Shown: positions 6,284 through 14,367, counted from the stretch's first letter. The stretch: 51,295 bases of DNA from an uncultured Oscillospiraceae bacterium (GCA_944385445.1 CALWXF010000015.1:1-51295); one strand, 5' to 3'. Numbers and translations: made by a program. The notes: generated by a model from the letters alone, not told the origin.

Positions 6284-7640
6284 GCGATTTTTTCAATGAT
6301 GTTGCATCCCGGCGCCGGAGCACCAAAAAGTACCCCAGGCACAGGGTGAGGTTGACCAGGGCCGAGGCGGGGACGGCCAGGCCGATGAGGAACATAGAGG
6401 TATCCGGCAGGCGGCTGAGGAAGTAAGACAGGGGGATGCGCACCAAAAAGGCGGCGGCCAGGCCCTGGGCCATGACAAAGCTGGTGCGCTCCCGGCCATT
6501 GAAGTAGCCCAAAAAGCAGAACACCACCGACACCATCAGGTATTCCAGAGAGCTGCCCCGCAGGTATCCGGCGGCGGCGTCCAGCACCGCCGGGTCGTTG
6601 TCAAAGGCGGAGGCCAGAATGCGGCCGCAGAAGAAGGTGAGCAGGAACATCACCACCCCCACGCACAGGGAGATGCGGGCGGCCAGAAACAGGGCTCGGT
6701 TGGCCCGCTTGGGGTTGCCCGCCCCCATGTTCTGGGCCACAAAGGTGGACAGGGCGGACATAAAGGACATGGGAACCAGGGCCAGGAAGATAAACAGCTT
6801 TTCCGCAATGCCCACCCCGGCGGAGGCGATGACACCCAGGGCGTTGACAATGCTGGTGATGATGAGGAAGGACAGGTTGGTGAGAAAGTCCTGGAGGGCG
6901 ATGGGGGAGCCCACCTTTAGGATGTCCCCGGCGGCCCGGCCTCCCTTGCGCCAGGGGGCGGGGATGGTGAAGGGGAGGGGATTGCGGCGGATGTAGGCCA
7001 GGGAGAAGGCCACGCTGGTGGCCTGGGCGATGATGGTGGCCAGGGCGGCCCCGGCGGCGTTGAGGCGGAACACCCCCACAAAGAGCACATCCAGCACCAC
7101 ATTCACCAGGCAGGCGATGAACACAAAGAGGAAGGGAGAGCGGGAGTTGCCCACCCCCCGGAAGATGCCGCTGATGCCGTTGTAGGCGGTGATGAACACG
7201 ATGCCCGCCGAGCAGATGCGAATGTAGGCCACCGCCTCGCTCATGGCGGCCTCAGGCACATTCATCAGCCGGGCGGCCTGGGGGGCCAGAACCAGCATGA
7301 TTCCGGTGAGCACCGCCGCCACCAGGGTAAACAGGCGAACCTGGCTGCATACCACCTGGCCCGCCCGCTGGGGCTCTCTGGAGCCCATGGCCTTGCCCAC
7401 CAGCACGGTGACGCCCATGGTCAGACCCGTGAGGATGGAGGTGATGGACTGCATCACCTGGCTGCCCGTGGCCACGGCGGACACCGAGGCGGTGGGGGAG
7501 AACTTGCCTACCACGGCCAGGTCCACGCCCCCGTAAAAGGCCTGGAGCAGCAGGGAGAGCATCAGGGGCAGGGCGAAGCGGATGAGGGGGGACAGGATGG
7601 GCCCCGACAGAAAGGACGATTGAGAAGATGGGGTTTCCAT
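6261..7640 (-). CDS. MATE-family multidrug/Na+ antiporter
   Basis: Twelve-helix inner-membrane exporter using a Na+ or H+ gradient; substrates cannot be told from sequence. The 459-aa protein begins METPSSQSSFLSGPILSPL, then FALPLMLSLLLQAFYGGVDL and AVVGKFSPTASVSAVATGSQ, typical of the N-terminal MATE repeat. The second repeat has SPIALQDFLTNLSFLI and VAQNMGAGNPKRANRAL. The start at 7640 has GGAGG 9 nt upstream. Its leader contains a promoter followed by a terminator hairpin. The end of the gene carries the infC promoter. It is unrelated in detail to the second MATE gene at 12892. Confidence 0.88.
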   Translation of the reverse strand: METPSSQSSFLSGPILSPLIRFALPLMLSLLLQAFYGGVDLAVVGKFSPTASVSAVATGSQVMQSITSILTGLTMGVTVLVGKAMGSREPQRAGQVVCSQVRLFTLVAAVLTGIMLVLAPQAARLMNVPEAAMSEAVAYIRICSAGIVFITAYNGISGIFRGVGNSRSPFLFVFIACLVNVVLDVLFVGVFRLNAAGAALATIIAQATSVAFSLAYIRRNPLPFTIPAPWRKGGRAAGDILKVGSPIALQDFLTNLSFLIITSIVNALGVIASAGVGIAEKLFIFLALVPMSFMSALSTFVAQNMGAGNPKRANRALFLAARISLCVGVVMFLLTFFCGRILASAFDNDPAVLDAAAGYLRGSSLEYLMVSVVFCFLGYFNGRERTSFVMAQGLAAAFLVRIPLSYFLSRLPDTSMFLIGLAVPASALVNLTLCLGYFLVLRRRDATSLKKSLDNPIST

Positions 7641-7674
7641 AGATATGACCTCCGGCACAGAATTTGGGAGCAAG

Positions 7675-7706
7675 AAAAAACGCCAACAAGCATACACTTG
7701 TTGGCG
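7675..7706 (-). terminator. Terminator hairpin between ypsA-like gene and MATE gene (possible attenuator)
   Basis: Perfect stem CGCCAACAAG / CTTGTTGGCG with a 6-nt loop and a TTTTTT tail on the reverse strand. It lies downstream of a good promoter (7745-7773) and only about 35 nt before the MATE start, so it can end the SLOG gene transcript and also attenuate the MATE transcript. Confidence 0.75.
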
Positions 7707-7744
7707 ATAATGTATCAAACGAAGTACGGCTCCCGTACCAGCAC

Positions 7745-7773
7745 ACTGTACCATACAACCGGGAGAAAGTCAA
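7745..7773 (-). promoter_or_regulatory. Promoter of the MATE gene leader
   Basis: TTGACT (7768-7773), 17-nt spacer, TACAGT (7745-7750) on the reverse strand. The predicted leader before the terminator is about 60 nt and contains a GTACGG/CCGTAC hairpin. Confidence 0.6.
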
Positions 7774-7789
7774 CGGGAAACCGGAACAA

Positions 7790-8323
7790 TCAGGGCACCA
7801 GATGGGTGGGAGGCAGGTGGGGGTGGTTGAGGTCAAAGAGGTAGATGGCCAATCGGTGCTCCATGGCATAGTTTAAGGTGTACTGGGTACCCCCACGGGT
7901 GCCGTTGAACACGGCCAGAATGGCGGAGGACTGGTCCACCATGTATCGGTCTCGACGCAGCATACAGTAGCGGTCGTAGTGCTCCTGGAGCAGAGTGTAA
8001 GAGTCGCACTGGCGCACCAGCTGGGTCCAGCGGCTGCGGTCGTCGGGGCTCCACTTCTTGGCCTGGCCGGCGCAGGGCAGCGCCGCCTCCAGGGTCACAT
8101 CCGGGTGAGCCTGCCGCAGGGCCAGCACTGCCTCGGCAAAGTAGAAATCCGCCCCCCGGGCCATGCCGCAGATAAAATGGCGATATCCCAGGGCGTACAT
8201 CTCTTCCAGCTGGGCGGCCATGCGCTCTTTCAGGGCCACACAGTGGGGGTGGGTCTCCTGGTCCCCCCAGGGCAGCTTTTCCGGGCGGTGCCCGGTGAAA
8301 CAGCAGGTGTGCCGTGCATCCAT
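7790..8323 (-). CDS. YpsA-like SLOG-superfamily protein (DUF1273)
   Basis: Protein of 177 aa. It opens with CCFTGHRPEKLPWG, has GYRHFICGMARGADFYFAE and ends with ILAVFNGTRGGTQYTLNYA, the pattern of the YpsA/DUF1273 branch of the SLOG fold (Rossmann-like, predicted to bind nucleotides or sugars). B. subtilis YpsA affects cell division; its biochemistry is unsettled. ATG 8323 was chosen because GGAGG lies 9-10 nt upstream; an upstream in-frame TTG would put this ribosome binding site inside the gene. It has its own promoter and is divergent from the ribU unit. Confidence 0.8.
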   Translation of the reverse strand: MDARHTCCFTGHRPEKLPWGDQETHPHCVALKERMAAQLEEMYALGYRHFICGMARGADFYFAEAVLALRQAHPDVTLEAALPCAGQAKKWSPDDRSRWTQLVRQCDSYTLLQEHYDRYCMLRRDRYMVDQSSAILAVFNGTRGGTQYTLNYAMEHRLAIYLFDLNHPHLPPTHLVP

Positions 8324-8353
8324 GGTAACTCCCTCCAATGGTACGTTTGTTCT

Positions 8354-8382
8354 ATTTTACCGGAGGCGGCGGGCTGCGTCAA
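8354..8382 (-). promoter_or_regulatory. Promoter of the YpsA-like gene
   Basis: TTGACG (8377-8382), 17-nt spacer, TAAAAT (8354-8359) on the reverse strand. Confidence 0.7.
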
Positions 8383-8403
8383 TGGATTCTGGCAAAAAAT
8401 ATC

Positions 8404-8431
8404 TTGCAATTTTTTCTTCGGGTGCTATAAT
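8404..8431 (+). promoter_or_regulatory. Promoter of the FMN riboswitch-ribU unit
   Basis: TTGCAA (8404-8409), 16-nt spacer, perfect TATAAT (8426-8431), about 26 nt before the aptamer. Confidence 0.75.
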
Positions 8432-8456
8432 AGCGGGCAGAGACAAGTGAATACCA

Positions 8457-8657
8457 TGTCTTCAGGGCGGGGTGAAATTCCCCACTGGCGGTACAGTCCG
8501 CGACCCGCAGAGCAGTTGCTCTGTGGCTGACCCGGTGAAACTCCGGGACCAACGGTTATAGTCCGGATGGAAGAGGATGTGCAAGGGCTCCAAATGGGGT
8601 TGTTGCGCCTGAACGGCATTGGCGTTTGGGCGTCTCAATATCATTTGGAGGTTTTTT
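8457..8657 (+). promoter_or_regulatory. FMN riboswitch (RFN element) with expression platform
   Basis: The aptamer (8457-8578) shows the invariant RFN blocks in order: CTTCAGGGCGGGGTGAAATT, CCCCACTGGCGGTA, AGTCCGCGACCC, TGACCCGGTGAAACTCCGGG, ACCAACGGTTATAGTCCGGA and TGGAAGAG. Downstream, CTCCAAATG (8588-8596) can pair with CATTTGGAG (8642-8650), whose end holds the ribU ribosome binding site and which is followed by TTTTTT. The platform could therefore stop transcription, hide the ribosome binding site, or both when FMN is bound. This predicts riboflavin uptake is shut off when FMN is plentiful. Confidence 0.97.
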
Positions 8658-8660
8658 ATT

Positions 8661-9383
8661 ATGTGGAACAATCTGACGAACCTGTGGGCCAGCGCACAGG
8701 ACAATGTGGTGTATCTTCTGGTATGCCTGGGGGTCTTTGTGGCCCTGTTTGTGGTGGCCATGCTGGTGGAACGGGTGTGGCTGAAGGTACCCCGGCAGCA
8801 GGGCGCCCGGCGGGCGGCGTACATCGGTATCTTTGCCGCCATGGCCGCCATCCTCATGTACCTGGAGTTTCCCCTGCCCTTCGCCCCCAGCTTCTATGAA
8901 ATTGACCTCAGCGAGGTGCCCGTGCTCATCTGCTCCTTCTCCCTGGGCCCTGTGGCGGGTGTGGTGTGCGAGCTGGTGAAGATCATCCTCAAGCTGCTGC
9001 TCAAGGGCACCACCACCGCCTTTGTGGGCGACTTCGCCAACTTCGTGGTGGGCTGCTCCTTCATTCTCCCCGCCACCATCGTCTACCACCGCTTCAAGAC
9101 CAAGAAGGGGGCCATCGCAGGCATGGCCACCGGTACCGTGGTGATGGCCGCTTTTGGCAGCTTCTTCAACGCCGTGTATTTGCTCCCCGCCTTCTCCGCC
9201 CTCTACGGGGTGCCCCTGGACCAGCTGGTGGCCATGGGCACGGCGGTCAACGGCATGATCAACAGCGTGTCCACCCTGGTGCTCTTTGCCGTGGTGCCCT
9301 TTAACCTGCTCAAGGGCGCGGTGGTGTCGGTGCTCACCACCCTGCTCTACAAGCGCATTGAGCGGCTGCTGCGGATGCGGTGA
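8661..9383 (+). CDS. ribU: Riboflavin ECF transporter substrate-binding subunit RibU
   Basis: Membrane S-component that binds riboflavin and works with the shared ECF energising module (not in this window). The 240-aa protein has six or so hydrophobic helices. Family features are the AAMAAILMYLEFPLPFAPSF stretch, then YEIDLSEVPVLICSFSLGP and GVVCELVKIILKLLLKGTTT, all typical of clostridial RibU. It has an unusual extra N-terminal hydrophobic segment. The ATG at 8661 has GGAGG 9 nt upstream within the riboswitch platform. The FMN riboswitch upstream confirms the substrate. A terminator follows. Confidence 0.93.
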   Translation: MWNNLTNLWASAQDNVVYLLVCLGVFVALFVVAMLVERVWLKVPRQQGARRAAYIGIFAAMAAILMYLEFPLPFAPSFYEIDLSEVPVLICSFSLGPVAGVVCELVKIILKLLLKGTTTAFVGDFANFVVGCSFILPATIVYHRFKTKKGAIAGMATGTVVMAAFGSFFNAVYLLPAFSALYGVPLDQLVAMGTAVNGMINSVSTLVLFAVVPFNLLKGAVVSVLTTLLYKRIERLLRMR

Positions 9384-9413
9384 GATTGGGAATACCTGAG
9401 TGATGAAGTTCAG

Positions 9414-9451
9414 AAAAGGCAGAGAACGAATTTCCTCGTTCTCTGCCTTTT
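9414..9451 (+). terminator. Terminator of ribU
   Basis: AAAAGGCAGAGAACGA (9414-9429) pairs with TCGTTCTCTGCCTTTT (9436-9451). Confidence 0.85.
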
Positions 9452-9460
9452 GTCATAGGG

Positions 9461-9739
9461 TTATTGTCCGATGAGCTGTTTGGCTCTGGCGTAGTCCCGG
9501 CGGCGGACGTAGATGACGTACACATAGTGGACGGCATCTGCCATGGAGGAGTGGGGCATACCGCCGTGGACGCTGTTCATGGCCATGGAGGACTGCACGT
9601 TGCGGCGCAGAGAGCCCATGCTGTTCACCGTCTTCATCTGATAGGGGATGCCATGCTGTTTCAGCGTGCCCCACACCTGGGCTGCTGCCTCAGCGGAGCT
9701 GTCGGTAAAGAGCATTTTCCGGTTCAGTAGGTGAATCAT
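9461..9739 (-). CDS. Small DUF2007-like hypothetical protein
   Basis: A 92-aa protein of unknown function. The start RKMLFTDSSAEAAAQVWGTL, a short strand-rich middle (GIPYQMKTV) and the ending YVIYVRRRDYARAKQLI resemble the DUF2007 fold, a ferredoxin-like domain proposed to sense or bind something small. The middle is rich in Met, Ser and His. GAGGAGGGG lies just upstream of the ATG, and a promoter lies at 9768-9796. It is downstream of larC on the same strand but has its own promoter, so a link with nickel is not implied. Confidence 0.55.
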   Translation of the reverse strand: MIHLLNRKMLFTDSSAEAAAQVWGTLKQHGIPYQMKTVNSMGSLRRNVQSSMAMNSVHGGMPHSSMADAVHYVYVIYVRRRDYARAKQLIGQ

Positions 9740-9767
9740 AGGGACCCCTCCTCACAGAATTTTCTAG

Positions 9768-9796
9768 ATGATACCACCGGGAAAGTGAGGGGTCAA
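9768..9796 (-). promoter_or_regulatory. Promoter of the DUF2007-like gene
   Basis: TTGACC (9791-9796), 17-nt spacer, TATCAT (9768-9773) on the reverse strand; the -35 overlaps the end of larC. Confidence 0.6.
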
Positions 9797-11040
9797 GACT
9801 CCTTGTGGAAAATCTGTTTCAGGGTGATCTTGTGCTCCCGGGCGATGCGGGCCATGTCCTCATACTCCGGCTTTGAGCGGGAGACCCCATAGCCCTGGGC
9901 CCTCTTCACCCGCACCGGGCCGTAGGGGGTGTCCCGGGTGGTCATGGTGTAGTTCAGAACGTGCTTTTCACAGGTGCGCACCCGCAGCCCGGTGGTGGAG
10001 GTGAGGGCGAATACCTGACGGATCAGGTGCTCTTTGTGGGACCCATCGCACAGGGCCACCAGCTGCCAGCCGGGGCGGCCCTTCTTCATGCAGCCGGGCA
10101 GGGTGTACACGTCCAGGGCCCCCTCCTCTAAAAGCCGCTGGCAGGCAAAGGACAGGGCCTCGGGGGTCATGTCGTCCAGGTTGCACACCAGCTCCAAAAT
10201 CTCGCCCCCAGAGGCCTGGGTGTGGCCCAGCATGGCCCGGACACAGTTGGCGGCGGAAAATTCCTTTTTACCCATGCCGTACCCGGTTTTCTCCAGCACC
10301 ATGGGGGGCATGGGGCCGAAGCGGGTGGCAAAGGTGGTCAGCAGCGCCGCCCCCGTGGGGGTACACAGCTCTCCCTGGATGTCTCCGCCGTAGCAGGGCA
10401 CCCCCTCCAGCAGATGGGCGGTGGCAGGGGCGGGGACGGGTACCAGCCCATGGGCGCAGCGGACCATGCCGCTGCCCACATGGACGGGGGAGACCACCAC
10501 CTCGTCCGGGTGGAGCAGGTACAGGGCGTAGCAGGCTGCTGCCACGTCCGCCACTGCGTCCAGGGCCCCCACCTCGTGGAAGTGCACCAGGCCCACCTCC
10601 ACCCCGTGGGCCTTGGACTCCGCCTGGGCCAGGCGGTGATACACCGCCCGGGCCTGTTCCAGCACCGGGGCGGGGAGGTTTAAGTGGGAGATGAGGTGCT
10701 CCACATTGTGGAGGGTGGTGTGGTGGTGATGATGATGCTCATGGTCGTGCTCATGCTCATGGTCGTGCTCATGTTCATGGTGGTGATGATGCTCGTGGTC
10801 ATGTCCATGCTCGTGGTGATGGTCCACGCTCTCCTCCCGCTCACCGTGCACCACCACGTCCATATGGGTGCCGGAGATGCCACAGGACTGGGCGGGGACG
10901 GCGTGGAACTCCACCCCAGGCAGCCCCATGTGGTTGAGGGTGTGCAAGAATTCCTCCCGGTTGGGGAGCAGCTCATAGAGCGCGGCGGTGAGCATGTCCC
11001 CGGCGGCGCCCATGTTACATTGTAAATATAAGGTGTTCAT
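9793..11040 (-). CDS. larC: Nickel-pincer cofactor biosynthesis nickel chelatase LarC
   Basis: Inserts nickel into the pyridinium bis-thiocarboxylate mononucleotide, the last step of the nickel-pincer cofactor used by lactate racemase and related LarA enzymes; cytosolic, CTP-dependent. The 415-aa protein begins NTLYLQCNMGAAGDMLTAAL, then GVEVGLVHFHEVGALDAVAD, ELCTPTGAALL and VCNLDDMTPE, all LarC hallmarks. Residues 74-107 are a His-rich linker with 23 His in 34 positions, interleaved with Glu and Asp. The LarC1 and LarC2 parts are in one frame, so no frameshift is needed here. The ATG at 11040 overlaps the larB stop as ATGA. Confidence 0.93.
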   Translation of the reverse strand: MNTLYLQCNMGAAGDMLTAALYELLPNREEFLHTLNHMGLPGVEFHAVPAQSCGISGTHMDVVVHGEREESVDHHHEHGHDHEHHHHHEHEHDHEHEHDHEHHHHHHTTLHNVEHLISHLNLPAPVLEQARAVYHRLAQAESKAHGVEVGLVHFHEVGALDAVADVAAACYALYLLHPDEVVVSPVHVGSGMVRCAHGLVPVPAPATAHLLEGVPCYGGDIQGELCTPTGAALLTTFATRFGPMPPMVLEKTGYGMGKKEFSAANCVRAMLGHTQASGGEILELVCNLDDMTPEALSFACQRLLEEGALDVYTLPGCMKKGRPGWQLVALCDGSHKEHLIRQVFALTSTTGLRVRTCEKHVLNYTMTTRDTPYGPVRVKRAQGYGVSRSKPEYEDMARIAREHKITLKQIFHKES

Positions 11041-11798
11041 TGGGGCAGACCCTCCATTTGATTGATGCGGCTGGCCAGAAATCCGGCTCCGAAGCCGTTG
11101 TCGATGTTTACCACGCTGCACCCGGAGGCGCAGGAGTTGAGCATGGCCAGCAGGGCGGACAGGCCCCCGAAGCTGGCCCCATAGCCCACGCTGGTGGGCA
11201 CGGCGATGACGGGACAGTCCACCAGACCGCCCACCACCGAGGCCAGCGCCCCCTCCATGCCTGCCACGGCGATGACCACCCGGGCCTGCATCAGCTCGTC
11301 CAGGGAGGCCAGCAGGCGGTGCAGGCCCGCCACCCCCACGTCGTAGAGGCGGGTGACCCGGTTGCCCAGCACCTCGGCAGTGAGGGCGGCCTCCTCCGCC
11401 ACGGGCATGTCGCTGGTGCCCCCGGTGGCCACCACGATGGAGCCCACCTGGGGGTGAGGCTGGGGGCTCACCACCCCGATGCGGGGGAGCGGGTGGTAGT
11501 CCATGGGCAGCTCCTGGGCCACCAAGTCCGCCTTGTCCTGGTCCAGGCGGGTGACCAGGATGTTGTGGCTGCCGTTTTTCATCATGGCGGCGGCAATGCC
11601 CGCAATTTGCCGGGGGGTCTTGCCCGCCCCGTAGATGACCTCCGAGGTACCCTGGCGCACGGTGCGGTGGGTGTCCACCCGGGCATAGCCCAGGTTGTCA
11701 AAGGGGGAGCGTTTCAGCTCCAGCACGGCCTGCTCCGGTGTGACGGACCCGTCCGCCACGCCCCGCAGCAGGGCCAGCACATCTTGTTTATTGTCCAT
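11037..11798 (-). CDS. larB: Nickel-pincer cofactor carboxylase/hydrolase LarB
   Basis: Carboxylates nicotinic acid adenine dinucleotide at C5 and hydrolyses it, the first step of nickel-pincer cofactor synthesis. The 253-aa protein has a PurE-like C-terminal half: VVATGGTSDMPVAEEAALTA, TRLYDVGVAGLHRLLA, VVIAVAGMEGALASVVGGLV and VIAVPTSVGYGASFGGLSAL, which are diagnostic. It starts 11 nt inside the end of larE and ends in an ATGA overlap with larC, so the three genes form a tight operon. Confidence 0.95.
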   Translation of the reverse strand: MDNKQDVLALLRGVADGSVTPEQAVLELKRSPFDNLGYARVDTHRTVRQGTSEVIYGAGKTPRQIAGIAAAMMKNGSHNILVTRLDQDKADLVAQELPMDYHPLPRIGVVSPQPHPQVGSIVVATGGTSDMPVAEEAALTAEVLGNRVTRLYDVGVAGLHRLLASLDELMQARVVIAVAGMEGALASVVGGLVDCPVIAVPTSVGYGASFGGLSALLAMLNSCASGCSVVNIDNGFGAGFLASRINQMEGLPQ

Positions 11799-12555
11799 GG
11801 AATTCCTCCTTTTTCCGGGGGTTCAAGTCCAGAAAGACCTGGGAAAAGTGGGGGGAGAGGGCGTCCAAAATGGCCCCGTGCTGGGCCACTGCTCGGTCCA
11901 TCTGGTCCTGGGGCAGCTGAATGAGGGCGGCGTCCCCCCGCAGCCGAATGCGAAAATCGGTGAAGCCCAGGGCGAAGAGGGCGTCCTCGCCCCTCTCCAC
12001 CCGGGCCAGGTCGGAGGCGGTGATGGGGGTGCCGGTGGGAATGCGGGTGGCCAGACAGGCATAGGCGGGTTTGTCCCAGGTAAACAGTCCCGCTTCCCGG
12101 CTCAAGGCCCGCAGCTGGGCCTTGGTGATCCCGCACTCCCGGAGGGGGGAGCGCACCTCCAGCTCCGAGAGGGCCCTCATACCCGGGCGGTCCTGGGCGT
12201 CATCCGAGGCGTTGGTGCCGTCCAGCAGCAGGGAAAAGCCGTCGGCCCGGACCCGCTGCCACAGGGCGGAAAAGAGGGCCTTTTTGCAGAAATAGCAGCG
12301 ATTGGACGGGTTGGCGGCCACCTCTGGGCAGGCCAGCACGTCCAGTTCCACCACCGTCAGGGGCACTCCCAGCTCACGGGCCAGGCGCTGGGCGTCCTCC
12401 CGCTCCCAGGCGGGCTGGAAGGGGGTGGAGACGTAGTAGGGCCGCACGTCCTGGCCAAAGGTGCGCCCCGCCCAGAGAAGGTAGGCGGAGTCGGAGCCCC
12501 CGGAGAAGGCCAGGGCGGCCTTGGGGTGCTGGGTAAAAAATTGCTGTAATGTCAT
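11788..12555 (-). CDS. larE: Nickel-pincer cofactor sulfurtransferase LarE
   Basis: ATP-dependent enzyme that converts the two carboxylates of the LarB product to thiocarboxylates. The 255-aa protein has the PP-loop SGGSDS at residues 18-23, then NPSNRCYFCKKALF with C87 and C90, and DKPAYACLATRIPTG with C167, the equivalent of the sulfur-donating Cys of Lactobacillus LarE. A C-x-x-C plus the conserved Cys resembles the LarE type that uses an iron-sulfur cluster rather than sacrificing its own Cys; this is inference. First gene of larE-larB-larC. No larA is in the window. AGGAG precedes the ATG, and a terminator-like hairpin lies in its leader. Confidence 0.92.
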   Translation of the reverse strand: MTLQQFFTQHPKAALAFSGGSDSAYLLWAGRTFGQDVRPYYVSTPFQPAWEREDAQRLARELGVPLTVVELDVLACPEVAANPSNRCYFCKKALFSALWQRVRADGFSLLLDGTNASDDAQDRPGMRALSELEVRSPLRECGITKAQLRALSREAGLFTWDKPAYACLATRIPTGTPITASDLARVERGEDALFALGFTDFRIRLRGDAALIQLPQDQMDRAVAQHGAILDALSPHFSQVFLDLNPRKKEEFHGQ

Positions 12556-12566
12556 GGGATTCTCCT

Positions 12567-12602
12567 AAAAGAAAAAGACATGCTCCAACAGCATGCCTTT
12601 TT
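12567..12602 (-). terminator. Terminator-like hairpin in the larE leader (possible attenuator)
   Basis: On the reverse strand AAAAAGGCATGCT, loop GTTGG, AGCATGTCTTTTT, 13 bp with one G-U, then CTTTT running into the larE AGGAG. It lies between the presumed larE promoter and the gene. Confidence 0.6.
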
Positions 12603-12659
12603 GAACAAAATAACGGCTCCAGGTGGAGACAGGTGGCTGATATACCATCCATAGTATGC

Positions 12660-12688
12660 ATGGTACAGGAAAGGGGGGGAGAAGTCAA
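12660..12688 (-). promoter_or_regulatory. Putative promoter of larEBC
   Basis: TTGACT (12683-12688), 17-nt spacer, TACCAT (12660-12665) on the reverse strand. The 336-nt stretch between larE and the second MATE gene otherwise holds the larE leader hairpin and the MATE promoter; I see no gene in it. Confidence 0.45.
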
Positions 12689-12823
12689 GCCCTCCCTTAC
12701 CCCAAAATCCGCCTGTTGGTGGCGATGGCCTGTTGGTGTGGTGATTTTGATGGCAGGGCACCACAGCGGGCCGGGAATGTCTGTTGTAGTTCCAACAAAA
12801 CCGCAGGTTTTCTTTATGATGGC

Positions 12824-12852
12824 TTGCCAAGGGAAACTGGGAGGTATATACT
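12824..12852 (+). promoter_or_regulatory. Promoter of the second MATE gene
   Basis: TTGCCA (12824-12829), 17-nt spacer, TATACT (12847-12852). Confidence 0.6.
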
Positions 12853-12891
12853 AATCAGACACAAAATGAGAGATAGAGAAAGGAAATGGAC

Positions 12892-14232
12892 ATGGCACAT
12901 ACCACAGAACCCATGACACAAGGGCCCATTTGGAAGCGAATTACCTACTTTGCCCTCCCCATTTTGCTGGGCAACCTGTTCCAGCAGATGTACAACACCG
13001 CTGACTCCCTGATCGTAGGAAACTTCCTGGGAAAGAATGCCCTGGCTGCGGTGAGCTCCACCGGCAGCCTCATTTTTATGCTCATCGGCTTTTTGAGCGG
13101 CATCGCCATCGGCGCCGGCGTGGTCATCTCCCGCTATTTCGGCGGCAACAAGCTGGAGGAGATGAGCCAGGCAGTGCACACCACCGTGGCCTTCGGCCTG
13201 GTGGCCGGTGTGGTGATGACAGCGGTGGGCGTAGGGCTCTCCCCCCAGATTCTCCGGTGGATGGACACCCCGGAAAACGTCATGTACAACTCCCAGCTGT
13301 ACCTGAGCATCTACTTCATGGGCTCTCTGGGCTCGGTGATGTACAACGTGTGCGTGGGTATCATGCAGGCGGTGGGAGACAGCCGCCACCCCCTGTACTA
13401 CCTCATTGTCTCATCGGTGGTCAACGTGGTGCTGGACCTGTTCTTCATCGCCGTGCTGGGCATGGGGGTGGACGGAGCGGCCTGGGCCACCATTATCGCC
13501 CAGTATGTCAGCGCCATCATGTGTCTGTGGCGGCTGCTGCGGGTCAAGGACAGCTACCGGGTGGAGCTGCGGCGCATCCGCTTCCACTGGGACATGCTCA
13601 AGCGGGTGGTGCGCTTCGGCCTGCCCTCCGGCGTCCAGAACTCCATCATCGCCATTGCCAACGTGGTGGTCCAGTCCAACATCAACCACTTCGGCGACGC
13701 CGCCATGGCCGGCGTGGGCGCCTACTCCAAAATTGAGGGCTTCGGCTTCCTCCCCATCACCAGCTTTACCATGGCCATGACAACCTTTGTGGGCCAGAAC
13801 CTGGGGGCCGCCCAGATCGAGCGCACCAAACGGGGCGCCCGGTTCGGCACCATCACCTCGGTGCTGCTGGCTGAGCTCATCGGTGTGGCGGTCTTCATCT
13901 TCGCCCCCCAGCTCATCGCCACCTTCGACACCTCCCCCGACGTCATCGCCTACGGCGTGGACAAGGCCCGCACCTCGGTGCTCTTCTACTGTCTTCTGGC
14001 CTTCTCCCACGCCATGGCCTCCATCCTCAGAGGTGCAGGCAAGGCCGTGGTGCCCATGTTTGTCATGATGATCTGCTGGTGCATCATCCGGGTATCCTTC
14101 CTGGCCATCGCCGTGCCCCTCACCGGCAGCATTCAGATGGTCTACTGGGTCTACCCCCTCACCTGGTTTTTGAGCTCGGTGACCTTCCTGTGGTACTATC
14201 GGCGCATAGATTGGAACCGAAATATGGCATAA
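12892..14232 (+). CDS. MATE-family efflux transporter
   Basis: Twelve-helix cation-coupled exporter of about 446 aa; substrate unknown. N-terminal MTQGPIWKRITYFALPILLG, FQQMYNTADSLIVGNFLGKN and ALAAVSSTGSLIFMLIGFLS are typical of the clostridial MATE group, and TTFVGQNLGAAQIERTKRGA marks the second half. ATG 12892 was chosen because AAAGGA is about 8 nt upstream; ATG 12886 lies too close to it. It is monocistronic, with its own promoter and a strong terminator, and is divergent from larEBC. Confidence 0.88.
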   Translation: MAHTTEPMTQGPIWKRITYFALPILLGNLFQQMYNTADSLIVGNFLGKNALAAVSSTGSLIFMLIGFLSGIAIGAGVVISRYFGGNKLEEMSQAVHTTVAFGLVAGVVMTAVGVGLSPQILRWMDTPENVMYNSQLYLSIYFMGSLGSVMYNVCVGIMQAVGDSRHPLYYLIVSSVVNVVLDLFFIAVLGMGVDGAAWATIIAQYVSAIMCLWRLLRVKDSYRVELRRIRFHWDMLKRVVRFGLPSGVQNSIIAIANVVVQSNINHFGDAAMAGVGAYSKIEGFGFLPITSFTMAMTTFVGQNLGAAQIERTKRGARFGTITSVLLAELIGVAVFIFAPQLIATFDTSPDVIAYGVDKARTSVLFYCLLAFSHAMASILRGAGKAVVPMFVMMICWCIIRVSFLAIAVPLTGSIQMVYWVYPLTWFLSSVTFLWYYRRIDWNRNMA

Positions 14233-14246
14233 ATACTGCAATTTTC

Positions 14247-14273
14247 AAAGGACGGGAAATTTTCCCGTCCTTT
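14247..14273 (+). terminator. Terminator of the second MATE gene
   Basis: AAAGGACGGGAAA pairs with TTTCCCGTCCTTT, followed by CGACTTTTTTC. Confidence 0.85.
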
Positions 14274-14367
14274 CGACTTTTTTCGACCTGATTCGACTGT
14301 TTTTTATGTTATCATACAAAAGTCCCATAGAAAGGACAATTTTAGGGAAATTGTGGGAGCCAGATAC

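Noticed and set aside
9793-11040. Programmed frameshift in larC as in Lactobacillus
   Set aside because: Both LarC parts are in a single frame here.
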